From: Vreelandella andesensis
GTDB taxonomy: Bacteria; Pseudomonadota; Gammaproteobacteria; Pseudomonadales; Halomonadaceae
DNA length: 64,000 bases
NCBI RefSeq assembly: GCF_003989795.1
Contig: NZ_RZHG01000030.1
Location: 94,341 to 158,340 of the forward strand
Direction: 5' to 3'
The notes beneath the pieces were generated by a model. The model saw only the letters and a program-made list of their open reading frames with translations, had not been told where the DNA came from and ran no database searches. Positions 42,609 through 52,241 of the stretch are shown in pieces (within the stretch, counting starts at the first letter, position 1; each line of letters starts with the position of its first letter). A program made the position numbers and the translations under genes.

Positions 42609-44672
42609 TGGTTCGATAAACGGCGACGGCTCAGCATGAAAGGTTAAATCTAGTTGATGCATCGCCCGCGTACACGCCACGTAGAGTAAGTTACGTTCCA
42701 TCTGCGTGGCATAGTGGGTCGCGGTCACGTCGGGAACGATCACTCGATCAAATTCGAGCCCTTTGGCCATATGGGCCGTGCAGACAATAATGCCTTGGCC
42801 AAAGGCATTGCTTTGTTCAGTAAGTAACTGAAGTTTATCAAACTGCCCCGCTAACACGTTAAACACACGAGTGGCTTGTTTCTGAGTTTTGCACACGATA
42901 CCCAGTGTATTGTGATCGGATGCTGCAAACTCTTTCGCGAGCCGATGCACCGTTTCATGCGATAGCTTTCGTGAGGGACTGCGATAGATAATGGGCTGCT
43001 TACCATGGCGTTCAATAGGCTCTAGTGCCGGGTTGTAGGCAATTTGCTGAGCAAAGCGGCTAATTTCAATGCTAGAGCGGTAGCTTTTATTGAGCGTGAC
43101 GTACATCGATTGGCGCAATACTTGGCGGATTTGTTCTGCTTTTGAGGCGCTATAGGGGTTAATTGACTGATAGGTATCGCCGAGGATGGTTTTTTTACAG
43201 CGAAATAACTGACCGATGACTGCATATTGTACAGGCGTGTAGTCCTGCATTTCATCAATCAACAAGTGCTTGGCGTTGCGCCAGCGGGAGTTGACGCTTT
43301 CCAAGCGCATCTTTAAATAGATCAGTGGAAATACGTCAGCGTACTCAAGTCGACCGCGGGAGGCCTGCTTAAAAAGCTCAGGTTTTTCTAGCCAGTCGTA
43401 AAACGCTTTGTAGGTTTCACGCAGCGTTTTTTGCGTCAACATACCCTTAATTTTAGCTTTAAGTGTCTTGCGTTCATCCGGCATCAAATCATAGTTGTAC
43501 TGATTGCCAATTTTCTGCTCTATTTCCCAACTAACCTGTTTCAGTCGCTCGTTAGTAGGTAAATGGCGATGTTTCTTAAAGACTTCTTCTAATAACCAAC
43601 TAGGCACTAATCGTCGTGCAACCCATATATCCTCAGCGCTAAAGCGTTGAGCTTCGACATAGGCTGCATAGCGGTCAAGTTCAGTGAGAAACTCGGGTGT
43701 TGCCTTGTATTGAAGACGCGCCTTCATTTGTGCATCGTTTTTTTCTAACAGCGCGGTGGTTTGCTCAAAAAAAGTCTCGAAACGGTATTGGCTATCAAGC
43801 AACTCATCGGCAAGGGTTTCCATTCCTACTTGGTTAACAGTTTCTTCGCCGAGTTCAGGCAATACGTTGGCGATATAGTCGGAAAACACTTGGTTAGGCG
43901 AAATGATTAAAATATCTTCTGACGTTAGCGTTTCTTTAAAACGGTAAAGCAGGAAGGCGATGCGGTGCAGGGCGATCGAAGTTTTTCCAGAGCCAGCAAC
44001 CCCCTGAATAATTAAGGTATGCGCTTCATCGTTGCGAATAATAGCATTTTGATCACGCTGGATAGTCGCCACGATATTTTTCATGCTGTCGTCAGAAGCG
44101 CTACTCAAGGTGTCTTGGAGGACCTCGTCTACCACGTGCACATCGCTATCAATCAATAGCTCAATGGTGGCGTTTTTAATACGAAATTGACGCTTTAGGC
44201 TAATATTGCCGCTAATTTCGCCTTTTGGGCTTTGGTAGGAAGCAGGGCCAGTCTCGTAATCGTAGAATAACGAAGCGATCGGTGCTCGCCAGTCGTATAT
44301 ACGGTTTTCACCGGCGAGATCGTCATAAAAATGATGAATACCGATGTAAATAGGTTGGGTTGTTTCTTGCTGGGTAAAATCGAAACGTCCGAAATAGGGG
44401 GACTTTTTTAATTTCTCTAATTTGTGGCGGCGAGCGAGAGCATTTTCACCCGTCATCACCGCTTGCTGAATGGACTCACGGGCAGAAATTTTCTCAATGT
44501 GGTCCATCTCGTCACGACTGGTCCATAGGTACTCTTTTTGCGCTTGGATATCTTCAGAGTAAGCCGTCAGACGCTGATCAATTTCGGCTACATTAAGGTC
44601 AATACGTTGCAGTGTATTGGTTAAGTGAAGGTGTTCAGCGTCGTGTTGCGCGATTTTAGGTTTTGTAGCCAT
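42588..44672 (-). CDS. UvrD/HelD-like superfamily 1 helicase
   Basis: A 694-residue SF1 protein. Walker A is IIQGVAGSGKTSIALHR, motif II is HLLIDEMQDYTPVQY, motif IV-like is NKSYRSSIEISRFA, and motif VI is LLYVACTRAMHQLDL. The N-terminal 150 residues are coiled-coil-like and carry IYIGIHHFYDDLAGENRIYDWRAPIASLFYDYE, as in HelD, which removes stalled RNA polymerase. This context and length favour HelD over a DNA-repair UvrD. It appears monocistronic. Confidence 0.9.
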   Translation of the reverse strand: MATKPKIAQHDAEHLHLTNTLQRIDLNVAEIDQRLTAYSEDIQAQKEYLWTSRDEMDHIEKISARESIQQAVMTGENALARRHKLEKLKKSPYFGRFDFTQQETTQPIYIGIHHFYDDLAGENRIYDWRAPIASLFYDYETGPASYQSPKGEISGNISLKRQFRIKNATIELLIDSDVHVVDEVLQDTLSSASDDSMKNIVATIQRDQNAIIRNDEAHTLIIQGVAGSGKTSIALHRIAFLLYRFKETLTSEDILIISPNQVFSDYIANVLPELGEETVNQVGMETLADELLDSQYRFETFFEQTTALLEKNDAQMKARLQYKATPEFLTELDRYAAYVEAQRFSAEDIWVARRLVPSWLLEEVFKKHRHLPTNERLKQVSWEIEQKIGNQYNYDLMPDERKTLKAKIKGMLTQKTLRETYKAFYDWLEKPELFKQASRGRLEYADVFPLIYLKMRLESVNSRWRNAKHLLIDEMQDYTPVQYAVIGQLFRCKKTILGDTYQSINPYSASKAEQIRQVLRQSMYVTLNKSYRSSIEISRFAQQIAYNPALEPIERHGKQPIIYRSPSRKLSHETVHRLAKEFAASDHNTLGIVCKTQKQATRVFNVLAGQFDKLQLLTEQSNAFGQGIIVCTAHMAKGLEFDRVIVPDVTATHYATQMERNLLYVACTRAMHQLDLTFHAEPSPFIEPLTEHFE

Positions 44673-44720
44673 GATGCCTATTTGTCGAAGTATTTGCTCA
44701 AGCTGCGATACTGCGCGGAC

Positions 44721-44810
44721 AATATTATGAGAGAGCCAGTGAGATTGCTAATGAGAGAATTAGTGAGAGAGTTAGTGAAAGAGTCAGTGTGATTACTAGT
44801 GAGAAAGCTA
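44721..44810. repeat. Degenerate tandem array of TTAGTGAGAGA-like units
   Basis: A stretch of imperfect 12-16-base units built on tagtgagagag / tagtgaaagag between the HelD-like and DUF551-like genes. The units differ, so it looks like an old slippage product; no array of regular spacers is present. Confidence 0.7.
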
Positions 44811-44811
44811 C

Positions 44812-45099
44812 TCACTCATCAATAAAGCGCCATGCTTGCACACCACGCACCAACGCTCTGTTTGTCACGCTTAGAAATTTGCCACGCTCTAGAATAGCGG
44901 AAGTCACACCGGCACCGTGAGTGTCACGATATACGACCAAAAGGGGGGCTTTAGCGTTGATGGGTAAATGGTGATGAACGCTCGTCCATTCATCAGAATT
45001 TGTCAAGTTATTGATATTGGGTATAAAAGCGCTTTGTGCTTGCATGTTTTTTCCACTCTCAATTCGTTTTATCATTTCCAACGCATTCGTCATCAGCAA
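44812..45099 (-). CDS. Small DUF551-like protein
   Basis: A 95-residue frame ending with WTSVHHHLPINAKAPLLVV, then GAGVTSAILERGKFLS and RALVRGVQAWRFIDE. The 'W-x-S-V...LP ... W' layout is typical of DUF551-like proteins found in phages and bacterial genomes, role unknown. The true start may be later (an in-frame ATG lies near 45045, before MQAQSAF). No close partner gene. Confidence 0.5.
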   Translation of the reverse strand: MLMTNALEMIKRIESGKNMQAQSAFIPNINNLTNSDEWTSVHHHLPINAKAPLLVVYRDTHGAGVTSAILERGKFLSVTNRALVRGVQAWRFIDE

Positions 45100-45318
45100 T
45101 GAAAGTACAGATACGACTAAGTGGATAAAACGCTAAGGTGGAGTTAGGAGAGAGCCGTTGTGTAACCGTTTCATGGAATTCCTCTTACAGTTATCAGCGA
45201 CCTTGGTCAAGGTATCTGAAAATATACTACATCTATCGGTGGAAACTCACAATTTACGTTCAACCGACTCTCTCTAACAATAAGCTGTGGCGTATCGAAG
45301 CGATAGGGTGCCTATGTG

Positions 45319-46542
45319 CTACAGCGCTGCTGCCTGGCGAAGCGCTTCGGCTTTATCTGTCTTTTCCCACGGAAACGCGGTGAAAGTTTCCGTATGGATT
45401 TGGCCTTTATCATCTGTCCAGTGATAACTATGTTCAAAAGGCTCTCGTCCGAAGTGTCCGTAGGCTGCAGTAAGTTGATACATAGGGTGGAGTAAGTCGA
45501 GCATCTTGGTGATGGCGTAGGGGCGCAAGTCGAAACATTGGCGTACTAGCGTTACTATTTTGGCATCCTCGATCTTTCCCGTACCAAAGGTATCGATACT
45601 GACTGACGTAGGTTCAGCAACACCAATTGCATATGAAATCTGTATTTCACACTTATTGGCTAACCCAGCGGCCACAATATTTTTAGCAACATAGCGCCCA
45701 GCGTAAGCAGCGCTGCGATCTACCTTTGAAGGGTCTTTGCCCGAAAAAGCGCCGCCGCCATGTCTTGCCATGCCACCGTAAGTATCAACGATGATTTTTC
45801 TTCCAGTCAGGCCACAATCACCCACAGGGCCACCGATCACAAACTTACCTGTTGGATTGATGTGGTACTGGGTATGTTCATCAAGCCACTCAGCAGGAAT
45901 CACCTGTTCGATGACTTCATGCTTAATAATACTCCGTAATTCCTCTTGATTGATTTCTGGGTTGTGCTGAGTGGATAGAACGATAGCGTCTACACCACAG
46001 GGCTGGCCGCTCTCGTTATAACGAAAGGTAACTTGGCTTTTAGCATCGGGACGTAACCACGGTAATAAACCGTGTTTGCGTAGCTCTGCTTGGCGCTCGA
46101 CCAATCGATGTGAATAATGAATTGGCGCAGGCATAAACGACGTAGTTTCGTCGGTCGCATAACCAAACATTAAGCCTTGATCACCAGCACCCTGATCTTC
46201 CGGTTTGCTACGATCAACGCCTTGTGCAATATCTACACTCTGTTTACCAATAAGATTCACTACACCGCAGGTAGCGCCATCAAAACCAACGTTTGAAGAG
46301 GTATAGCCGATACCGGTAATCACTTCTCGAACAATGGCTTCTAGGTCTACCCATGCCGTTGTGGAAATCTCTCCGGCAATGATAGCGACGCCTGTTTTAA
46401 CCATTGTTTCGCAGGCTACTCGTGCCTGTTTATCGCGTGCAATAATCGCATCAAGAACCGCATCTGATATTTGATCGGCAATTTTATCAGGGTGTCCTTC
46501 AGACACGGATTCTGACGTAAATAGAGAGAATGCCTTTTGCAT
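45319..46542 (-). CDS. metK: S-adenosylmethionine synthetase
   Basis: A 407-residue MetK that makes SAM from methionine and [23 protein letters not shown] is the N-terminal signature; [12 protein letters not shown] and [16 protein letters not shown] are the ATP and phosphate segments. Chain length is slightly over the usual 380-400. GGAAG lies upstream of ATG 46542. It is transcribed after the cyclopropane-fatty-acid synthase gene with a 40-base gap, so SAM supply may be coupled to lipid modification. No SAM riboswitch was seen upstream. Confidence 0.96.
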   Translation of the reverse strand: MQKAFSLFTSESVSEGHPDKIADQISDAVLDAIIARDKQARVACETMVKTGVAIIAGEISTTAWVDLEAIVREVITGIGYTSSNVGFDGATCGVVNLIGKQSVDIAQGVDRSKPEDQGAGDQGLMFGYATDETTSFMPAPIHYSHRLVERQAELRKHGLLPWLRPDAKSQVTFRYNESGQPCGVDAIVLSTQHNPEINQEELRSIIKHEVIEQVIPAEWLDEHTQYHINPTGKFVIGGPVGDCGLTGRKIIVDTYGGMARHGGGAFSGKDPSKVDRSAAYAGRYVAKNIVAAGLANKCEIQISYAIGVAEPTSVSIDTFGTGKIEDAKIVTLVRQCFDLRPYAITKMLDLLHPMYQLTAAYGHFGREPFEHSYHWTDDKGQIHTETFTAFPWEKTDKAEALRQAAAL

Positions 46543-46582
46543 TTAGCTTCCACTTTTCAATATATATTAAAATTAGGCGTAA

Positions 46583-47740
46583 TTAACTGATGCGTTGGTA
46601 TACGCCAAGCACACCCTTTTTACTCAAAACAAACTGCCAAAGTTGAATGTCGCGAGCGCGAAATGCGCCAGCGCAACTCAACAGGTAGTAGCGCCACATA
46701 CGATAAAAACGTTCGCTGAATTGGTCTTTGAATTGTGGCCAGCTAGCTTCGAAATTCTTGTGCCATTCCATTAATGTGCGGTCATAGTCGGCACCAAAGT
46801 TATGCACGTCTTCAACAACAAAGAGTGTTTCCGCAGCATCGGTCACCTGGCTAAGTGCAGGTAATTCGCCATTGGGGAAAATATACTTGTCAATCCACGG
46901 ATCAGGAGACGTGTTGCGTACATTTTTACCAATGGTATGCAGCAAAAATAGGCCGTCGTCTTTTAAGCAACGGCTAGCGACTTGCATATACTCGCGGTAG
47001 TTTTTGCGTCCGACGTGTTCAAACATGCCAATACTGACGATACGGTCAAATTGTTCATGTTCATCACGATAATCTTGCAAACGGAACTCAACCGGAAGAT
47101 CGCTTTGCATGATCTGCTTACCGTATTCGGCCTGCTCTTTTGAGATCGTCAGGCCAACGCACTCAACGCCATAATGTTCTGCGGCATAGGCCATAAAGCT
47201 GCCCCAACCGCAGCCGATATCAAGAACACGCATGCCTGGCTTTAATTCCAGCTTTCGGCAAATGAGATCAAGCTTTGCTTCTTGAGCTTCATCAAGTGTT
47301 TGGGCGTTTTTCCAATACCCACAGGTATAGGTCATGCGTTTATCAAGCATGGCAGCGTAAAAATCGTTGCCGAGGTCGTAGTGTGCTTCCCCTACCTGAA
47401 AGGCGCGCTTAGCGGTTTGTAAATTAACAAAGCGAGACTTAAGGTGGTGAAAAACCAATTTACTATGGCTTACTTGTTCTGGAAGGTGCGACCGCATTAA
47501 CCGGAAGAAGAATTCATCCAGATTCTCGGCTTCCCAATCGCCATTCATATAGCGTTCGCCTAGGCCGAGATTGCCTCTGGCTAGCGCATCGTCAATCACA
47601 CCGTGGGCATTCAGTTGCATATCCCAGGCACGATCTCCGTTAATATGAATATCAGCTTTTTCAAGAAGTTCTGACACAAATCTCTGTGACGAGGAGGTCT
47701 CATCAAAAAATGCAGTGTGGAAAAGGGGTGCGTTTTGCAA
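46583..47740 (-). CDS. cfa: Cyclopropane-fatty-acyl-phospholipid synthase
   Basis: A 385-residue SAM-dependent enzyme that adds a methylene bridge to unsaturated phospholipid acyl chains at the membrane. The N-terminal lipid-binding part (FVSELLEKADIHINGDRAWD, NLGLGERYMNGDW) is followed by the methyltransferase motif VLDIGCGWGSFMAYAAEHYGV and by DRIVSIGMFEHVG with catalytic residues. The first codon appears to be TTG 47740 with AAGG upstream, since the first internal ATG lies too far inside the domain. metK follows directly, consistent with high SAM demand. Confidence 0.9.
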   Translation of the reverse strand: MQNAPLFHTAFFDETSSSQRFVSELLEKADIHINGDRAWDMQLNAHGVIDDALARGNLGLGERYMNGDWEAENLDEFFFRLMRSHLPEQVSHSKLVFHHLKSRFVNLQTAKRAFQVGEAHYDLGNDFYAAMLDKRMTYTCGYWKNAQTLDEAQEAKLDLICRKLELKPGMRVLDIGCGWGSFMAYAAEHYGVECVGLTISKEQAEYGKQIMQSDLPVEFRLQDYRDEHEQFDRIVSIGMFEHVGRKNYREYMQVASRCLKDDGLFLLHTIGKNVRNTSPDPWIDKYIFPNGELPALSQVTDAAETLFVVEDVHNFGADYDRTLMEWHKNFEASWPQFKDQFSERFYRMWRYYLLSCAGAFRARDIQLWQFVLSKKGVLGVYQRIS

Positions 47741-48105
47741 TGCAATAGCCTTGTTTGAGAGTAGATGGCCTCACCGAGCAATGCGGTAAGCGTGCACAAA
47801 TGACGTAACAAACAATTTTATGGGGGATCAGTGGACATGGTTGCCGGCACTTATCGCTGTAGCTAGAATTCAACTGATTGATTTCACTGTTATACACAAG
47901 CATCAATCAACTATTTTTTGCGCATAAGTTTCGAGCGGGAGACTAGGGTGGAGTCATCAGCCTTAGGGGGGAGTAAAGCATGTTCTATGGTCCTGTTGAT
48001 GTTTTCAATCGACAGCAAAGACCTTTATTAGAAGATGATCAATAAGCGTCTTAGCCATAAGCTTAGAGATAATGTTACCAGATTAACGATCTGTTATCAC
48101 GCCTG
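47741..48105. other. Intergenic region upstream of cfa
   Basis: 365 bases without a convincing gene, probably holding the cfa promoter and the end region of the ACR3-like gene. No terminator or operator was recognised. Confidence 0.45.
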
Positions 48106-49086
48106 CTATTCACCGCTATTATCAGGAATCAGTTTACCTGGCACCCAGCGTAAATATGCCACCATGCCAAATAGCTCCACAAGCGATTGAAAAACAATAA
48201 CCACTACCGCAGCTTGCCAGCCACTGGGCAAGGTAAGCGCGATGGGCAACATAACGAACGAATTACGCGTGCCAAAGCTGAAGGCAAGGGTTAGGGCGCT
48301 GGCGGGTGGTAATTTGAATAGCACGCCTAATATCTTTCCCAATATGCCTGCAATAACTAAAAAGCCGATAAAAATAAACACGACCTGCAACAGTACATGG
48401 CTAAGCGCTATCACGCTGTTAACCTGTGATGCGGCAATGACGAACACCACCAGTGCCAGTAGCGGTATCGGTAAATAACCGAGATACTCGGTAGCTTGAT
48501 TCATGACGCGATACCGTTGGGCAGCAAATTCGGTCAGCCAAGCTAACATTAAGGGCAGTATGATCAGCCCGACAAACGCGCTGAGTAGATGTGTTGAAAA
48601 GGTTAGCTGGAACCACTCGCCGCCTAAAAACAGCCACAGGTAAATGGGTAATGCGATCATTTGTACTAATAGCAGCAGTGGCGTTGCCGCGACGGCACGG
48701 GCGGCATCGCCTTTGCCTAAATGCGTGAAGGTAATAAACCAATCGGTGCAAGGCACCAGTAACACCAGCAATACCCCCGCAATTACTGGCGGCGAAAGCG
48801 ACAGCCCGAGTACTGAAATTCCTAGCACTAGTAGCCCCAGCAGGGCAGGAATAATGAGAAAGTTGCCGACCAGTAGTGCTGCCATAAAGCGCGTATCGGT
48901 AACGCTTTGCTTGATATGTAGCAGCGGTATTTGAGTAAAAGTGGCGTAAAGCAGTACGCCGAGTAGCGGCCATAACAACTGTTCAAGTGATGATGCCAGT
49001 AGAGGTGCCATTAAGCCCAATGCAAGCCCTAAGCAGATAAACCCTAGGTAAACCCATGATTGCTGACGCTCTAACTGGTCACGCAT
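48106..49086 (-). CDS. ACR3/bile-acid:sodium-symporter-like transporter
   Basis: A 326-residue, ten-segment membrane protein of the arsenite-efflux/bile acid symporter (BART) superfamily: PLLGVLLYATFTQIPLLHI, VPCTDWFITFTHLGKGDAA, and LAFSFGTRNSFVMLPIALTLP. ACR3 exports arsenite, and this protein lacks other ars neighbours, so another anion or organic substrate is possible. ATG 49086 with AAAGGGG is preferred; a longer start at 49125 lies inside a tandem repeat. It follows crcB on the same strand. Confidence 0.82.
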   Translation of the reverse strand: MRDQLERQQSWVYLGFICLGLALGLMAPLLASSLEQLLWPLLGVLLYATFTQIPLLHIKQSVTDTRFMAALLVGNFLIIPALLGLLVLGISVLGLSLSPPVIAGVLLVLLVPCTDWFITFTHLGKGDAARAVAATPLLLLVQMIALPIYLWLFLGGEWFQLTFSTHLLSAFVGLIILPLMLAWLTEFAAQRYRVMNQATEYLGYLPIPLLALVVFVIAASQVNSVIALSHVLLQVVFIFIGFLVIAGILGKILGVLFKLPPASALTLAFSFGTRNSFVMLPIALTLPSGWQAAVVVIVFQSLVELFGMVAYLRWVPGKLIPDNSGE

Positions 49087-49103
49087 AAAACCCCTTTTTT
49101 TAT

Positions 49104-49166
49104 GAACAAGGTTTGCTGTGGACAAGGTTTGCTATAGACAAGGTTTGCTATAGACAAGGTTTGCTA
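49104..49166. repeat. Four-copy 16-base tandem repeat at the end of the second crcB gene
   Basis: Units gacaaggtttgctata at 49121-49136 and 49137-49152 are identical; a truncated copy at 49153-49166 and a diverged 17-base copy at 49104-49120 flank them. The copy at 49153-49166 contains the crcB stop codon (minus strand TAG at 49164-49166). Confidence 0.95.
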
Positions 49167-49556
49167 GCTTGGCGACCGAGAAAGTGCCATGCGCTCTCCT
49201 AGCCAAGCCGCTAATAGCCAAAGCGGTAGGCTGATTAACACATAGAGTAGCGCTAACCCCGGTAGCCCTTGCTGAACAAGGTGCAGGGTTTCCAGGCTAA
49301 ATAGCGAAAAGGTGGTAAAACCGCCACAGAACCCCGCCATGAGTAGAGGCTGCCAGTGCGCAAGCTTACCACTGGGAAAGCGTGAGGCAGTTGCGGCAAC
49401 CCAGCCGATAATTCCCGAGCCCAGCACGTTAACGAGTAGTGTGGCCCAAGGCAAATAGCCGCCAAGCGCTGCCAAAGACGCGAGAGAGATGCCGTAGCGA
49501 AGCATGCTACCAAATCCGCTGCCAATACCGACAGCCATGTAGGCTTGCCAACTCAT
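49164..49556 (-). CDS. crcB: CrcB-type fluoride channel subunit (second gene)
   Basis: A 130-residue, four-segment membrane protein. GSMLRYGISLA, ATLLVNVLGSGIIGW, and GFCGGFTTFSLFSLE are Fluc/CrcB signatures for a dual-topology fluoride channel. It overlaps the preceding crcB by 4 bases. Two adjacent genes suggest a heterodimeric channel with fixed opposite topologies, as in pairs from Bacillus. The end of the gene runs into a tandem repeat that supplies its stop. Confidence 0.92.
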   Translation of the reverse strand: MSWQAYMAVGIGSGFGSMLRYGISLASLAALGGYLPWATLLVNVLGSGIIGWVAATASRFPSGKLAHWQPLLMAGFCGGFTTFSLFSLETLHLVQQGLPGLALLYVLISLPLWLLAAWLGERMALSRSPS

Positions 49557-49936
49557 TGCAGCTCCTTAGTCAGCAGCCAGCCGAGTATAACCATCGCCAA
49601 CCCTAGCACTAGAGTAGCCGCAATATTCAAAGCGGCACGCATTGCTTGGCCACCTTGCCATAGTTCAATGGTTTGTAAGCTAAATGATGAAACGGTGGTG
49701 TAGCCGCCCAATAGGCCGACAATAGTAAATAGCCATAGCGGCTGTGCGCCTGGCATGCCGTAGTAACCGAGTAGCCCGCCCGCCAAAAAAGCGCCGCTGG
49801 CATTCACGATAAGCGTGCCCCAAGGGAAGGCTTTACCTAGCAGTTGGGCCATGAAATTAGAAACGGCATAGCGGCTAATGCCGCCCAATGCGCCGCCTAG
49901 TGCTACCAGTAGCATGCTCGCGATACCATGCCCCAT
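49553..49936 (-). CDS. crcB: CrcB-type fluoride channel subunit (first gene)
   Basis: A 127-residue four-segment protein with GGISRYAVSNFM, GTLIVNASGAFLAGGL, and GLLGGYTTVSSFSLQT. It exports fluoride across the inner membrane. A GGAG-type site precedes ATG 49936. The upstream 170 bases were checked for a fluoride riboswitch, and none was recognised. Paired with the overlapping second crcB. Confidence 0.93.
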   Translation of the reverse strand: MGHGIASMLLVALGGALGGISRYAVSNFMAQLLGKAFPWGTLIVNASGAFLAGGLLGYYGMPGAQPLWLFTIVGLLGGYTTVSSFSLQTIELWQGGQAMRAALNIAATLVLGLAMVILGWLLTKELQ

Positions 49937-50105
49937 TGCGACTCCTTTACCTAGCTGCGTTGATAGGCTGCTAATTGTACCACTCGCCGGAGAACGAGAT
50001 GGATGAACATAAAGAACGCATTAAGGTGTCACTGGTCGATAAGTTCGTGTAAAAAAGAATGAGAATAATAAAAATCTTAACGCACCCGCTCAAGGAGTCG
50101 CTTTT

Positions 50106-50960
50106 ATGACTGAACGCGTATTAGCAGCCATTGATGGATCTCAGTATTCAGCAAGTATCTGTGATTATGCCGTCTGGGCCGCCAAAGCCCTGGATGCGCC
50201 ACTAAGCTTTATACATACGTTAGATAACCACCCTCAGGTGGCAGAGCCTGACTTAACCGGGAATCTAGGGTTAGGTACCCGAGAGCATCTGCTTGAAAAG
50301 CTATCGAATATTGAAGAACAGCGCGCTAAAGTTTCCCGTGAACAGGGGCGTTTGATGCTGGAGGCTGCTCAACACCGTGCTGCTGAGCTAGGCATTGCAG
50401 ATGCTCAGGCTCTCCAGCGCAATGGCACGCTTGTCGAAACGCTAGTGGAGAACGAAGCCGATACGCGACTGTTAGTGTTGGGCAAAAGAGGTGAGTCTGC
50501 GCATCAGGCCAGTGGACATTTAGGGTTGAATTTGGAGCGAGTAGTTCGTGAGATGCATCGGCCTATTTTGATGGTGCCGAAGCAGTTTACACAGCCAAAA
50601 AACGTGATGATGGCCTTTGATGGCAGCAAAACGGCCCGCAAAGGCGTTGAAATGCTGGCCAAAAGCCCGCTTTTTGAAGGTGTTGCCTGCCATGTGGTGA
50701 TTGTGGGGGCTGAAACTGCCGAAAACCGATCGCAGCTTGATTGGGCAACTGAAACGCTCCTGGCCGCTGGCCACAAAGCGGTAGGGGCCATACGCGCGGG
50801 TGAAGTAGAAGAAACGCTACGCGCTTATAAGCAAGAGCACAGCATTGATATGCTGGTTATGGGCGCTTATGGCCATTCACGTATTCGTCACTTGCTGGTG
50901 GGGAGTACAACAACCGCCATGCTACGTAATGCCCATTTGCCGGTGCTGATTCTGCGCTAA
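50106..50960 (+). CDS. Tandem-domain universal stress protein (UspA family), second copy
   Basis: A 284-residue protein with two UspA domains, almost colinear with 41171-42028. Shared stretches include NGTLVETLVE, LVLGKRGESAH, ERVVREMHRPILMVPK and GAYGHSRIRHLLVGSTTTAM. An AAGGAGTCG site precedes the ATG. Unlike its paralogue it has no transporter in front and appears monocistronic, so it may work with proteins encoded elsewhere. Confidence 0.93.
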   Translation: MTERVLAAIDGSQYSASICDYAVWAAKALDAPLSFIHTLDNHPQVAEPDLTGNLGLGTREHLLEKLSNIEEQRAKVSREQGRLMLEAAQHRAAELGIADAQALQRNGTLVETLVENEADTRLLVLGKRGESAHQASGHLGLNLERVVREMHRPILMVPKQFTQPKNVMMAFDGSKTARKGVEMLAKSPLFEGVACHVVIVGAETAENRSQLDWATETLLAAGHKAVGAIRAGEVEETLRAYKQEHSIDMLVMGAYGHSRIRHLLVGSTTTAMLRNAHLPVLILR

Positions 50961-50977
50961 AATTTTTTCGCTTAGTT

Positions 50978-52174
50978 TTATTTCGCTATGGTCCTGTTTG
51001 ATGCTTCTTTTAGCACGCCTTGGGCTAACAGCCAGCCAACGATAATAAACAGCAACATGGCGAACAGCAGTGAGTGAAAGGTTGCCCCAGCACTTAGGGC
51101 TATGCCCAATACTGCCGGGGCAATGCCGGTCGAAAACACCATCGCGGCGCTGAGCGCTGACCGCACACGGCCAAAATGTTCCGCACCCCACAATTTAATC
51201 ATCAGGCCGGAAGCAATAAGTTCTTGCGCCCCCATGGCTAAGCCGCCGCCTACCATCAATGCCCAGATGCTGATGTGTCCGCCAACAGTAATGGCCATCA
51301 GCATTGCCAGCGCATAAGGCAGAAGGTAGAGGCGGGCCAACTTAATAGGGCCGAGTTTATCGACCCAGCGACCACCTAAAAGTGCCCCTGGTAACTTGGC
51401 AATTCCCATACCGGTTAGCGCAAGCGCGTAAACGGTAAGGCTGCTATCCAGCGACGCAGTTAATTGCGTTTGATAAATAAACAGGCCTGTCATCGTAATC
51501 GGCAGTGCCATTAAAAGTGGTAACAGCCGCCAAAAGCGCTTTTCACGAAATGGGCGAGGACCGCTGGGCGCTTGTTTGCTAGGTTTAACGCCTGGTGCAC
51601 TGGGCCACGGTGCTTTGATTAACAGCACAATCCATGCGATCGCTAACATGCCGCATAGCAGCCACCAGAAGATCTGCCAGCTTGTCCATATCAGTGCCGC
51701 TGCTACTAGCGGGGGGAGCAGCGCTTCGCCCATGGGAATGCCGAGATTGACAAGCCCAATGGCGCGGCCACGTAGCGTGGAAAACTCCCTAGCGGCTAGG
51801 GTATTACCTAGGTGGGTAAGCATGCCTTGGCCACATAGGCGAACTATCCCTAAGCCGACTATTCCTAACCACCACCAAGGGGATAGAGTAAGTAACACAA
51901 CACCGATTAATAACAGCCCGAGTACACTCACGGCAAAACGCCGTGGACTGATCCAATCAATAGATGGACCAAAGCGCAGCATGCAAAAGCCAGCAAACAG
52001 GGTAACAATAGAGTAGGCCGTTCCGAACTGCCCAATGCTAAGACCTAAATGTGCAGAAAGTGGCGATTGGAAAAGGCCAATAAAGTAGCTTTGGCCAAGA
52101 CTTGAGCTAAACATGGCCAAAAATGCGATTCCAAGCACACTGCGGTGGTCGCGCAGCAGGGTACGATAGCCCAT
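50978..52174 (-). CDS. Major facilitator superfamily transporter
   Basis: A 398-residue, twelve-segment MFS protein. The loop after segment 2 (RFGPSIDWISPRRFA) and GLFIYQTQLTASL, LPGALLGGRWVDKLGPIKLARL are MFS-typical. The substrate is unknown. Start 52174 has GGGA at a useful distance; in-frame 52192 lacks a ribosome site. No operon partners; convergent with the UspA gene. Confidence 0.87.
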   Translation of the reverse strand: MGYRTLLRDHRSVLGIAFLAMFSSSLGQSYFIGLFQSPLSAHLGLSIGQFGTAYSIVTLFAGFCMLRFGPSIDWISPRRFAVSVLGLLLIGVVLLTLSPWWWLGIVGLGIVRLCGQGMLTHLGNTLAAREFSTLRGRAIGLVNLGIPMGEALLPPLVAAALIWTSWQIFWWLLCGMLAIAWIVLLIKAPWPSAPGVKPSKQAPSGPRPFREKRFWRLLPLLMALPITMTGLFIYQTQLTASLDSSLTVYALALTGMGIAKLPGALLGGRWVDKLGPIKLARLYLLPYALAMLMAITVGGHISIWALMVGGGLAMGAQELIASGLMIKLWGAEHFGRVRSALSAAMVFSTGIAPAVLGIALSAGATFHSLLFAMLLFIIVGWLLAQGVLKEASNRTIAK

Positions 52175-52241
52175 GGGTATGAGTCCCTTCATGGTTAAAG
52201 CGGTTAATAAGCTAACGAGTGTAGGCGAATAGGAGACGCAG

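Noticed and set aside
44721..44810. Repeats that might suggest a CRISPR array
   Set aside because: Units are short, degenerate and contiguous with no spacers; no cas genes lie near.
46543..46582. SAM riboswitch upstream of metK
   Set aside because: Only 40 bases separate it from cfa, too few for a known SAM riboswitch, and none was seen upstream of cfa.
48419..48973. 184-codon minus-strand open frame in another frame of the ACR3-like gene
   Set aside because: It is a shadow of the membrane protein gene; its composition (Arg- and Thr-rich) is typical of an out-of-frame reading.
49937..50105. Possible fluoride riboswitch upstream of crcB
   Set aside because: The conserved pseudoknot-forming segments of the crcB motif were not found on the minus strand.
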